Source of the DNA: Ridgeia piscesae | Taxonomy: Eukaryota; Annelida; Polychaeta; Sabellida; Siboglinidae | NCBI GenBank assembly: GCA_025642075.2 | Contig: JAODUO010000190.1 | Location: 402,501-466,500 of the forward strand | Length of the DNA: 64,000 nucleotides | Reading direction: 5' to 3' | Part shown: positions 1 through 20,834 of the stretch, one piece after another | How positions within the stretch are numbered: position 1 is the stretch's first letter | Layout of the letters: each line of letters opens with the position of its first letter | Notes under the pieces: generated by a model | Databases searched by the model: none | What the model was told of the DNA's origin: nothing | The model's input: the letters and a program-made list of their open reading frames with translations, nothing else | Translations under genes and position numbers: made by a program

Positions 1-112
1 TAACAATTTACATCCTGATAGACGATGATAATGCACGATGTAGCAGACATGGTATGCGTTTATTGATAACATAACACGTTTAACAATTTGCCCTGCATTG
101 GAACATTTACAG

Positions 113-603
<491 letters not shown>

Positions 604-1269
604 TTTAATGTCAAGCATGCATTTTATAATGGCAAACTAATTATTAATTATATGGCAAAGCGTCCCGCGGAGCGAAAGGAAAAATCCCTGTTAACGAACA
701 ATTTAAATACAATGTAATCGGTTGGCCTCCTCTGCTAACCTGTTTATAATTAAAAACATAATCGTTATGATGGAAGAGCGGGGAAGGTGCGCCAGCGGGA
801 AGCTGCACCTGTGTACATTAATCCTTCCTGGTGAAACACATCAGTTTACATCGTCTTGCAACTAGCTCCAGCCAGGCTAAATGTCAACCAGACATCGCGA
901 TCACGGCTGCCCTTTCGTTGTACCATTGCTCCAAAGTGCCACGACAGCCTGGCGATAGAGCCATGAGCACTTACGCTATTTACACCTGCAAAATGTAAGC
1001 GCATTAAAATCTTCAAAATAATGTTATTGCATTTGCCATTCAAATGCTGTTTGATATACGAATATAGTTGTATGTATCTACAATATAGGTTACGTGATTT
1101 ATAAACTATTAATTATTATTAATAATAAGTCAAGGTAGACAACGAAAGAGCTAAGTGTTTTATTGCGCAGAACCCATTCCTTACAATTCATTCATAAGCT
1201 GGGTGAACTGAAGCAATGTAGATTGGACGAATCTATCCAAAGGTCCGATGCTCTCGCCACTGCGTCACT
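604..1269. other. Unannotated sequence
   Basis: No recognisable gene, repeat family or RNA was found; only short AT-rich stretches near 1080-1130. Confidence 0.5.
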
Positions 1270-1826
1270 GCGATTAACTAAGTATATATAAATCATGGTG
1301 GGATTAATTCAGTACATTTAAATACTGATGGGATTAATTCAGTAAATATAAATCCTGATGCGATTAATTCAGTAAATATAAATCCTGATGCGATTAATTC
1401 AGTAAATATAAATCCTGATGCGATTAATTCAGTAAATATAAATCCTGATGCGACTAAATCAGTAAATATAAATCCTGATGCGATCATTTCAGTAAATATA
1501 AATTCTGATTGGATTAATTCAGTAAATATAAATCCTGATGGGAGTAATTCAGTAATTATAAATATTGATGGGATTAATTCAGTAACTATAAATATTGATG
1601 GGATTAAATCAGTAAATATAAATATTGATGGGATTAATTCAGTAAATATAAATCATGGTGCGATTATTTCAGTAAATATAAATCCTGATGGGATTAATTC
1701 AGTAAATATAAATCCTGATGCGATTAAATCAGTAAATATAAATCCTGATGGGATTAATTCAGTAAATATAAATCCTGATGGGATTAATTCAGTAAATATA
1801 AATCCTGATGGGATTAATTGTAATTT
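1270..1826. repeat. 30-bp minisatellite, about 18 copies
   Basis: Unit gattaattcagtaaatataa followed by atcctgatgg or atcctgatgc, with period exactly 30. Variants carry one or two substitutions. An AT tract follows at once. Confidence 0.97.
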
Positions 1827-1849
1827 GATTTTAAATTAAAAATAAAAAT

Positions 1850-1854
1850 TATTT

Positions 1855-1898
<44 letters not shown>

Positions 1899-1926
1899 TA
1901 TATATATATCTGTTATATATTATATA

Positions 1927-1972
<46 letters not shown>

Positions 1973-1982
1973 AAATATATAT
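1850..1982. repeat. (TA)n microsatellite
   Basis: Imperfect TA run joining the 30-bp array to a GT array. Confidence 0.95.
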
Positions 1983-2013
1983 CAGTAATAAAAATGATGG
2001 ATTACATACAAGA

Positions 2014-2020
2014 TGTGCAT

Positions 2021-2119
<99 letters not shown>

Positions 2120-2335
2120 GTGTGTTTTGTTTTACTGTGTGTGGTGTTCGTGTGTGTGTGTGCGTGTGTGCGTGTGTGTGTGTGTGTGCGTGTGTGTCGT
2201 GTGTGCGTGTGTGCGTGTGTGTCGTGTGTGCGTGTGTGCGTGTGTGCGTGTGTGCGTGTGCGTGTATGTGTGTGTGTGTATGTGTGTGTGTGTGTAGGTG
2301 TGTGTTTGTGGTGTGTGTGCGTGTGTATGTATGCA
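2014..2335. repeat. (GT)n microsatellite with degenerate GT/GC tail
   Basis: About 45 perfect GT units, then an imperfect tgtgtgcg-type tail to about 2335. Confidence 0.96.
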
Positions 2336-2447
2336 CGAGTGCATATGTCTATACGTTAGTAAACCTCTAGCAAAATATAACTTGGTTTCGTTATTTTATT
2401 TTATTTCGTCAGACTATACCGCTTTCGCAACTGTAGTATAGACACGA

Positions 2448-2640
2448 ATGTGACAACGCTGACAGCAATGACAGCAGTGACATTAATGACAGCGGTGTCA
2501 ACTGTGACAGCGATGACAGCAATGACAGCGCTGACAGCAATGACAACAACGACAGCGGTGACAGCAAAGACAACGGTGACAGGGTTGGCAATGGTGACAA
2601 CAGTGACAACTCTGAAAGCGGTGACACTGGTGACCGCCTT
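2448..2640. repeat. Degenerate 9-bp repeat (tgacagcaa-like)
   Basis: About 21 units of the pattern TGACANNNN (tgacagcaa, tgacagcgg, tgacaacag). The period of 9 explains open frames on both strands (VTAMTA-type peptides), which are not treated as genes. Confidence 0.9.
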
Positions 2641-2649
2641 GTGCAACTA

Positions 2650-3198
2650 TAGAAACTTCGACAAGTTCGTTTACTTCACACTTTCTGTATCTTCCTAAAG
2701 AGACAATAAAAACCTACGTTCCTTTCTGCCTGATTCAAATGTCACCAGAACGTAACAGGTCCCGTGTGGGTTGACGATTCGGATGACAATCTAACAGAAC
2801 CAACAGCAGTATGTCGGTGAAACACAACGCCTATTGCAGGTGCACGGGCAGATATATGTTACACCACAGTTTCAAGGTGGCTACAGTTGCAGTAGCGCCA
2901 CTTCAACCTTGCAACCAAACCGGTGTTTCTCGGCCACTAGCGGACTGACTTTACAAGGCCGTATCTCGCAACCATTAGCCGTCAGTAATACATAAGTCCA
3001 ACAGTTGACATCACAGGACGTGTTATTCAAGCTGTGCGTCAATACTACTACACAAGTGTGAAACAAGTGGTGTCAGCGACGTCAGTTCCGGTGTTTGTTT
3101 ACATAACCTCGACAAGTCCGGTTAATCCCGATAGATCTATTAGTTTCGTGAGGAAGAGTTTAAAAGCACCGCGCAGTGTCGTGACGTGTGACGAGTGC
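2650..3198. other. Unannotated sequence
   Basis: Nothing recognisable; no convincing ORF or repeat. Confidence 0.4.
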
Positions 3199-3271
3199 AC
3201 AATGCTGACGGCGCGACAATGCTGACGGCGCGACAATGCTGACGGCGCGACAATGCTGACGGCGCGACAAT
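3199..3271. repeat. 17-bp tandem repeat, about 4 copies
   Basis: Unit tgctgacggcgcgacaa, with perfect copies. Confidence 0.95.
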
Positions 3272-3289
3272 GGTGTAGGTGTGGTGAAA

Positions 3290-3840
3290 GTGTCACACTC
3301 GGGACGACGCAGCAATGGTTGTTGTCCTCCCATTGACATCCCTGTCGTCAGGGGTGAGGTTGGCCATAGCTACCGTCGTCTTTTTCTTCGTGTTTTCTTT
3401 CCTCACGTTTCTCTCATTACGTTTTCTATCAACAGTCGTCAACACTGTCCTCCCGTCGCATTCTTGGTCTTCATCGCCTCTATTTCCTTCGACTTTCTGG
3501 GCATCTGATCCCCTTGCCAGTTTTTGCCGGCGCATTTCAACCTACTACTCACCAATTTCTTCTAAAAAAAACTTTCCTTCACTCCAACCTCCACTCTCAG
3601 TTCGTCCATTCTTCTCTTATCCGCTCTCTTCACTCCACGAGTCTTCTTATCCAGTGGGTTTGCAAAGCTGCACCGTCTCCTGTGGGTTTTCTGTTAGTGC
3701 CTTCATCTCTAATGGGTGTCCGAATTGCTACCCCCACATAGCGCTCCACCCAGGTATATAAAACTGTCTCTTTGTTTAAGTTTCTTCCCATCCCGGTGTA
3801 TTTCCAAATCTTTCCTTCTCGGCCCCAACCACGTTACCAC
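3290..3840 (-). mobile_element. Degraded LINE (endonuclease-reverse transcriptase) 3' portion
   Basis: Minus-strand frames, broken by frameshifts, include KLKQRDSFIYLGGALCGG (about 3720-3800), a signature just after the RT domain in many invertebrate non-LTR elements. Downstream come a basic C-terminal region (QKVEGNRGDEDQ) and the sequence around [11 protein letters not shown]. The segment at 3310-3420 recurs inverted at 31950-32065, supporting a dispersed element. Confidence 0.65.
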
Positions 3841-3959
3841 GTGACCATGGAAGTAAAGCGATAATAGTGTTAATGCTATTATTACGGCTTCACGATAGTC
3901 GTGACAGGATGACAATGATGGGAGAGTGGTGATGCTATTCATGTGATAATTGTGATACA

Positions 3960-4340
3960 ATAACTCTTATAACACAGTAGCAATAGTAGTACTGTGCTAA
4001 CAGTGACAGTGTGACAATGGTAGCAGTGTGACAATGCTACCAGTGTGACAGTACCAGCAGTATCCAAAAGTAGCAGTGTGATAGAGGTAGTAGTATGACA
4101 ATGGCAGCCGTGTAACAATGGCAGCAGTGTGTCAATAGCACCAGTGTGACAATGGCACCAGTGTGACAATGCCACCAGTGTGACAGTACCAGCAGTATCC
4201 AAAAGTAGCAGTGTGATAGAGGTAGTAGTATGACAATAGCAGCCGTGTAACAATGGCAGCAGTGTGACAATGGCAGCAGTGTGACAATATCACCAGTGTG
4301 ACAATGACACCAGTGTGATAATGGCAGCAGTGTGTCAAAT
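3960..4340. repeat. Variant minisatellite, 18-19-bp units (tgtgacaatggcagcag)
   Basis: Diverged left edge of the large array to the right, with units such as caatggcaccagtgtga. A higher-order block (ccagtgtgacagtaccagca ... gtaacaatggcagcagtg) occurs twice, about 140 bp apart (near 4040 and 4180). Confidence 0.9.
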
Positions 4341-7300
4341 GTAGTAGTGTGTCATTGGTAGCAGTGTGTCATTGGCAGCAGTGTGTCATTGGCAGCAGTG
4401 TGTCATTGGTAGCAGTGTGACAGTGGTAGCAGTGTGTCATTGGCAGCAGTGTGTCATTGGCAGCAGTGTGTCATTGGTAGCAGTGTGTCATTGGTAGCAG
4501 TGTGTCATTGGTAGCAGTGTGTCATTGGCAGCAGTGTGTCATTGGTAGCAGTGTGACATTGGTAGCAGTGTGACATTGGTAGCAGTGTGTCATTGGTAGC
4601 AGTGTATCAATGGTAGCAGTGTGTCATTGGTAGCAGTGTGTCATTGGCAGCAGTGTGTCAATGGTAGCAGTGTGCCATTGGTAGCAGTGTGTCAAATGTA
4701 GTAGAGTGTCATTGGTAGCAGTGTGTCATTGGCAGCAGTGTGTCATTGGCAGCAGTGTGTCATTGGTAGCAGTGTGACAGTGGTAGCAGTGTGTCATTGG
4801 CAGCAGTGTGTCATTGGCAGCAGTGTGTCATTGGTAGCAGTGTGTCATTGGTAGCAGTGTGTCATTGGTAGCAGTGTGTCATTGGTAGCAGTGTGTCATT
4901 GGCAGCAGTGTGTCATTGGCAGCAGTGTGTCATTGGTAGCAGTGTTTCAATGGTAAGAGTATGTCATTGGTAGCAGTGTGTCATTAGTAGCAGTGTGACA
5001 TTGATAGCAGTGTGTCAATGGTAGCAGTGTGTCAATGGTAGCAGTGTAAATGGTAGCAGTGTGTCAATGGTAGCAGTGTGTCATTGGTAGCATGTGTAAA
5101 TGGTAGCAGTGTGTCAATGGTAGCAGTGTGTCATTGGTAGCAGTGTGTCATTGGTAGCAGTGTGTCATTGGTAGCAGTGTGTCAATGGTAGCAGTGTGTC
5201 ATTGGTAGCAGTGTGTCATTGGTAGCAGTGTGACAATGGTAGCAGTGTGTCAATGGTAGCAGTGTGACAATGGTAGCAGTGTGTCAATGGTAGCAGTGTG
5301 TCATTGGTAGCAGTGTGTCATTGGTAGCAGTGTGTCATTGGTAGCAGTGTGTCAATGGTAGCAGTGTGTCATTGGTAGCAGTGTGTCATTGGTAGCAGTG
5401 TGTCATTGGTAGCAGTGTGTCATTGGTAGCAGTGTGTCATTGGTAGCAGTGTGACAATGGTAGCAGTGTGTCAATGGTAGCAGTGTGTCAATGGTAGCAG
5501 TGTGTCATTGGTAGCAGTGTGTCATTGGTAGCAGTGTGACAATGGTAGCAGTGTGTCAATGGTAGCAGTGTGTCAATGGTAGCAGTGTGTCATTGGTAGC
5601 AGTGTGTCAATGGTAGCAGTGTGTCATTGGTAGCAGTGTGTCAATGGTAGCAGTGTGTCATTGGTAGCAGTGTGTCATTGGTAGCAGTGTGTCATTGGTA
5701 GCAGTGTGACAATTTGGGAGCAGTGTGTCATGGTAGCAGTGTGTCAATGGTAGCAGTGTGTCATTGGTAGCAGTGTGTCATTGGTAGCAGTGTGTCATTG
5801 GTAGCAGTGTGTCATTGGTAGCAGTGTGACATTGGTAGCAGTGTGTCATTGGTAGCAGTGTGTCAATGGTAGCAGTGTGTCAATGGTAGCAGTGTGTCAT
5901 TGGTAGCAGTGTGTCATTGGTAGCAGTGTGACAATGGTAGCAGTGTGTCATTGGTAGCAGTGTGTCATTGGTAGCAGTGTGTCATTGGTAGCAGTGTGTC
6001 ATTGGTAGCAGTGTGTCAATGGTAGCAGTGTGTCATTGGTAGCAGTGTGTCAATGGTAGCAGTGTGTCAATGGTAGCAGTGTGTCAATGGTAGCAGTGTG
6101 TCATTGGTAGCAGTGTGTCAATGGTAGCAGTGTGACAATGGTAGCAGTGTGACAATGGTAGCAGTGTGTCAATGGTAGCAGTGTGTCATTGGTAGCAGTG
6201 TGTCAATGGTAGCAGTGTGACAATGGTAGCAGTGTGACAATGGTAGCAGTGTGTCATTGGTAGCAGTGTGTCAATGGTAGCAGTGTGTCATTGTTAGCAG
6301 TGTGACAATGGTAGCAGTGTGACAGAGGTAGCAGTGTGTCAATGGTAGCAGTGTGTCATTGGTAGCAGTGTGACATTGGTAGCAGTGTGTCAATGGTAGC
6401 AGTGTGTCATTGGTAGCAGTGTGTCAATTTGGGAGCAGTGTGTCATTGGTAGCAGTGTGTCAATGGTAGCAGTGTGTCATTGGTAGCAGTGTGTCAATTT
6501 GGGAGCAGTGTGTCATTGGTAGCAGTGTGTCAATGGTAGCAGTGTGTCATTGGTAGCAGTGGGGTCATTGGTAGCAGGTGTCAATGGTAGCAGTGTGCAT
6601 TGGTAGCAGTGTGTCAATTGGTAGCAGTGTGTCATTGGTAGCAGTGTGTCATTGGTAGCAGTGTGTCATTGGTAGCAGTGTGTCATTGGTAGCAGTGTGT
6701 CATTGGTAGCAGTGTGTCAATGGTAGCAGTGTGTCATTGGTAGCAGTGTGTCATTGGTAGCAGTGTGTCATTGGTAGCAGTGTGACATTGGTAGCAGTGT
6801 GTCATTGGTAGCAGTGTGTCAATGGTAGCAGTGTGTCATTGGTAGCAGTGTGTCATTGGTAGCAGTGTGCATGGTAGCAGTGTGTCATTGGTAGCAGTGT
6901 GTCATTGGTAGCAGTGTGTCAATGGTAGCAGTGTGACATGGTAGCAGTGTGTCATTGGTAGCAGTGTGACAATGGTAGCAGTGTGACAATGGTAGCAGTG
7001 TGTCAATGGTAGCAGTGTGTCATTGGTAGCAGTGTGTCATTGGTAGCAGTGTGTCAATGGTAGCAGTGTGTCATTGGTAGCAGTGTGTCAATGGTAGCAG
7101 TGTGTCATTGGTAGCAGTGTGTCAATGGTAGCAGTGTGTCATTGGTAGCAGTGTGTCAATGGTAGCAGTGTGTCATTGGTAGCAGTGTAAATGGTAGCAG
7201 TGTGTCATTGGTAGCAGTGTGTCAATGGTAGCAGTGTGACAATGGTAGCAGTGTGTCAATGGTAGCAGTGTGACAGTGGTAGCAGTGTGTCATTGGTAGC

Positions 7301-8522
7301 AGTGTGACAGTGGTAGCAGTGTGTCAATGGTAGCAGTGTGTCATTTGTAGCAGTGTGTCATTGGTAGCAGTGTGTCAATGGTAGCAGTGTGTCATTGGTA
7401 GCAGTGTGTCATTGGTAGCAGTGTGTCAATGGTAGCAGTGTGTCAATGGTAGCAGTGTGTCAATGGTAGCAGTGTGTCATTGGTAGCAGTGTGTCATTGG
7501 TAGCAGTGTGTCAATGGTAGCAGTGTGTCATTGGTAGCAGTGTGTCATTGGTAGCAGTGTGTCAATGGTAGCAGTGTGACATTGGTAGCAGTGTGTCATT
7601 GGTAGCAGTGTGTCATTGGTAGCAGTGTGTCATTGGTAGCAGTGTGACAATGGTAGCAGTGTGTCATTGGTAGCAGTGTGTCATTGGTAGCAGTGTGTCA
7701 TTGGTAGCAGTGTGTCATTGGTAGCAGTGTGTCATTGGTAGCAGTGTGTCATTGGTAGCAGTGTGTCAATGGTAGCAGTGTGTCATTGGTAGCAGTGTAT
7801 GGTAGCAGTGTGGCATTGGTAGCAGTGTGTCATTGGTAGCAGTGTGTCAATGGTAGCAGTGTGTCATTGGTAGCAGTGTGCAATGGTAGCAGTGTGTCAT
7901 TGGTAGCAGTGTGCATGTAGCAGTGTGTCAATGGTAGCAGTGTGTCATTGGTAGCAGTGTGTCATTGGTAGCAGTGTGTCAATGGTAGCAGTGTGTCATT
8001 GGTAGCAGTGTGTCATGGTAGCAGTGTGTCAATGGTAGCAGTGTGTCAATGGTAGCAGTGTGACATTGGTAGCAGTGTGTCATTGGTAGCAGTGTGTCAT
8101 TGGTAGCAGTGTGTCATTGGTAGCAGTGTGTCATTGTAGCAGTGTGTCATTGGTAGCAGTGTGACATGGTAGCAGTGTGATCATTGGTAGCAGTGTGACA
8201 TGGTAGCAGTGTGTCAATTGGCAGCAGTGTGTCATTGTAGCAGTGTGTACAATTGGTAGCAGTGTGTCATATGGTAGCAGTGTGACATTGGTAGCAGTGT
8301 GTCATTGGTAGCAGTGTGTCATTGGTAGCAGTGTGACATTGATAGCAGTGTGTCAATGGTAGCAGTGTGTCATTGGTAGCAGTGTGTCATTGGTAGCAGT
8401 GTGTCATTGGTAGCAGTGTGTCATTGGTAGCAGTGTGTCATTGGTAGCAGTGTGTCATTGGTAGCAGTGTGACATTGGTAGCAGTGTGACATTGGTAGCA
8501 GTGTGTCATTGGTAGCAGTGTA
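4341..8522. repeat. 17-bp minisatellite array, roughly 240 copies
   Basis: Unit ggtagcagtgtgtcatt, varying mainly at caTt/caAt and gTgtca/gAcaa-type positions. Indel variants (gtgtgcat, gtgtaaat, ttgggagcag) increase in the right half. About 4.2 kb with no unique spacers, so it is not a CRISPR array. Confidence 0.98.
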
Positions 8523-9121
8523 AACTATTTATAAAAGTAAGTGACTGATAATTACGCCTATCCTCATTAAGAATGATCGATGCTATCGTATATAGCAACC
8601 AATCGGTCACAATGCGAACTTGAGACAAAATAGATATATAAGTTAACAAATGGTTGCTGAACGCAACATTTCCGCATCCGCTCACATATCAACGGTATAA
8701 ACAATATCCGATTGATATCTGATAGCGCATCGACATTTGCGATGTTGCGCTAATTCGTTGTAATTTCCTCCAACCGCTGTTATTTATCAGTTTGTTGTAC
8801 GTGTGTTGCGGTTCTGGAGTAATCGTAAATCCCGTTGCTACATCCGGGTAATTAATTAAAGTTTCACGAATTACGATCCATTAACGCGGCGTGTGTTTGC
8901 CTAAATCTGCCTCTGATACGTCGTAGGGAAATTGCTCTTCTTCAGTTCCGTACTAAATATTATCAGTGGTGGTTTAAGTTGCTGACGTTTTGCTGAAGCG
9001 ATTCATTCTGTAGACACGTTATGACGAGTTCGTGTTTGCGGCAAACACTTTTCTGTTTTGCGTTCACGGAGTGAAACACTCAAACCGACATGCGTGCCAT
9101 CCAAACATGAGCTCGGTGCCA
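8523..9121. other. 3' flank of the beta-lactamase-like gene
   Basis: Unique sequence directly downstream of the gene's stop codon. It presumably holds the 3' UTR, but no canonical AATAAA on the minus strand was found. Confidence 0.4.
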
Positions 9122-18018
<8,897 letters not shown>

Positions 18019-19046
18019 CGCTTAGACTACGAATTATGTAGGGCTACATCATTTCCTCCAGGTATATGTGTGGTGTTCTGTATAATGTATCATCGTTTTC
18101 AAACAAGCATTGAATACATTGGTCGTGATTAGCTTTACGCACTGTAATATCGTAATATTCGCGACATCAGGAACCGTTTCTTGCATGCTTTTGAATGGCG
18201 TCGCAAGGCGAACTGTTTCGAGGATCGAGTTCCGAGTTGACCAGAAATATCCTTCCCATATTGTCATCGTATCATCGTGTCATCGGCGACGTGTAGTCAC
18301 TACCACCTAGTTTGGCCAGTAATCGTAAGAACTTAGCCTCGCTGCAGTTAGTTTGCTTCTGAATTACCTGATCGCGTCATTTTACGCGATACACTGACGG
18401 TAATAAGCATTACAGAAGCGTCGATCACTCGGTGATGTCCGCTAGTTGCTCTTCCCCGTTTCCTTCTGCAATAAGTTCGCAATATGCTTCAAGCGCACGA
18501 GCAAGTCGCCTCACTCGTTCCGTTGTAACTTGACACAAAATCTTCACTGGGCAGCGCCGAAGAAACTCCTTCCATCGCATGGACGAACACAACACGTGAC
18601 GTACGTTCCATTTCTGGCAGACATCTGCCGCGACACTTCTATTCTATTATTGGCTCCTGGTGAAACACTTGTCGCCCGCCGGAAACCCCGCTTCCATTCG
18701 TCTCGCCTCCCCGACACAAAGGTGCACGCGTCGGCCAGAACCCTTCAGTGACGCGACATCCCAGGCGCGTCACTTTTCCGATCAGGCCGAAACACATCAG
18801 TCGCATACAAATGCGCGCGGCTTCCGATTAGCAATAATTAACGTCGGATTAGGTGTTCGTTACGATCAGTAATCGATACGTCGTCGACGTTAATTAGCTC
18901 TACGTCCTCTCCCGCCCACGCGTGTCCTGTCGGGGTACACTGCCTGGTCAGCCCAGCTCCACGCTGATTGCCTCGGCATTACGGGCCTCTTTGATATTCA
19001 ACGACTATTTCCATTCCAGCACGCGTAAGCGCACTGGTCCCACCAA
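18019..19046. other. 5' flank of the beta-lactamase-like gene
   Basis: Upstream sequence likely to contain the promoter and 5' UTR. No TATA box or conserved element was recognised, and the open frames here show no family resemblance. Confidence 0.35.
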
Positions 19047-20834
19047 CACCGTGCATTCGGCGCACTCCGCGTGCATGTCAATTCCACCTTGTCGACGCTC
19101 CTCAATGGCGTCTCTTTGCACTTGAGAACAGCTAGTTCACAGTGTTATTATTAGCGTGAATAACTAACAATAAAATGTGGCGTTAGTGTTACTATTTTAG
19201 TTCTTCATCAAGACAGTATCTTTTAATATAACATTGACCCGCATGTACTAAGGAGTTATCAATAAATCGCCACAATTATAGTTCAGATGACAACTGCGTT
19301 ATTTGATTATTATTTCTTTCTAGTATTCAAATAGTCACGTAAAGAAAGGGCGCCAGCTCCTTGGTTTCATTTTTGTTTCGTTTCATATTACGTTCTTGTG
19401 ACTAGAACGTGTATGTTGAAGGTTTACTGACTGCTAATGTGTGCTTAGTAACTTTAATATGCTAGGAACAATGTTCGCAATTTGAAAAATTCCGCCTGCA
19501 ACACGTTCAAATGCGAAACTAAACATCCTGTTTCAAAACAAAATTTATTAGCAATGATGAGTTAAACGCAATACCCTTTGACGTTTAATTTTCCCACGTT
19601 CTAGAAGCAGACTTCCCGTTACAAATTACTGCTCGGCCAATTATAGGCAGAGGAGTTGGCTCCTTTCCTATAAACATCCAGGACTTGTGTAGACCCCAAC
19701 AGCCCTTTCGTCAAGGGAAGAGTGCACATGGCCGTTTTTCCATGAGCCTGAAGATGGGATTTTTGAGGGATACTCCAATCAATGAGAGGTTCACAGTATT
19801 AACTTACATATGTATACTATATTGGTTTTGCATATTAATTCTGTACAAAGTTAATAAACAATTAATTCTAGTATAATTGTACCAAAAACACATGCTATCT
19901 TGGAATCAGGGCGTTGCCATATTCAGACACAAATCGCTTACGTCATTGGCGCATTGTTAGAAAGGGCAAAGCTTGGCGGAAGCCTTGCGCATAGTTTCGA
20001 TAGTGACGTAGGCAAACCGCGATGTACTTGATACGTCAAATACTATTAATTCTAGTATGTTCGAACGTAGAATGTTCGAACGTGCATGCGCCAGTGACGT
20101 AGACGGCTTACGTCACTGGTTCTGTGTCTCAAGATGGCAGCGCCTGGAATAAAACATAGCATGTTTTTTTTGTACAATTATACTATAATTAATTGCTTAT
20201 TAATTATATATGTCTACAATTACTATGCACAACCAATATATTATACATATGTAAGTAAATGCTGTAAACCTCTCATCGACTGGAATATCCTTTAAGAGGG
20301 GTGTAATTGGAAGTTTGTTTTTGGAGAGCAAGGCTTTGGTGAGCCTTGAAGCGTGTAATTGGAAATTCCTGTTTTGGCGAACCTCAAAGACAAAGGGGCA
20401 ACTGGAGGTTTAGACTACCGTGTGTGTATCTTTCTCTGGGTCTACGCACCTCAGTGACCTGTCACACCTCGCCTCTACAAGCCATGTTTAGGACGGACTA
20501 GTGAACCGGATAACACATATCGCAAGTACGCAGTCTCTGTCATTTAGAAGAAAAACTCGAGAACAAACTATGGTCATCGAAGAGTCAGCCGACGGTCAAC
20601 GAACACATCATTTGAGAAGATGCTACAACCGTTTATTACCGTGAATTACACGTAGCTTCGGCAGGTTACACACAACTGGTGGCTGGTGATTGGTCGCGTG
20701 TTTGGTGACGGTAAAACATGGCTGGCGGATATAACACCGCTGACGGGTGAGACACCGCTATGACAGGTAAGCACGGGCGTCGATCGGTGGGGGACGGGGG
20801 GGGGGGGGCGCGTCCCCCCACTTTTCAGTGCACT
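19047..20834. repeat. 1.79-kb tandem duplication, copy A
   Basis: From accgtgcattcggcgcactc to the G-rich end tcccccacttttcagtgcac. Nearly identical to copy B, offset 1788-1794 bp, with a few substitutions and small indels. No coding capacity recognised. Confidence 0.95.
19684..20425. mobile_element. Foldback / long-TIR element inside copy A
   Basis: Left arm (about 19775-19935: atgagaggttcacagtatta ... tataattgtaccaaaaacac ... cgttgccatattcagacaca) is the inverted counterpart of the right arm (about 20125-20290). The arms surround repeated cttacgtca/tgacgta motifs. A second copy lies at 21478-22215 by duplication. Confidence 0.65.

Noticed and set aside
4341..8522. CRISPR-like array
   Set aside because: Direct repeats are contiguous 17-bp units with no unique spacers, in a eukaryotic context without cas genes.
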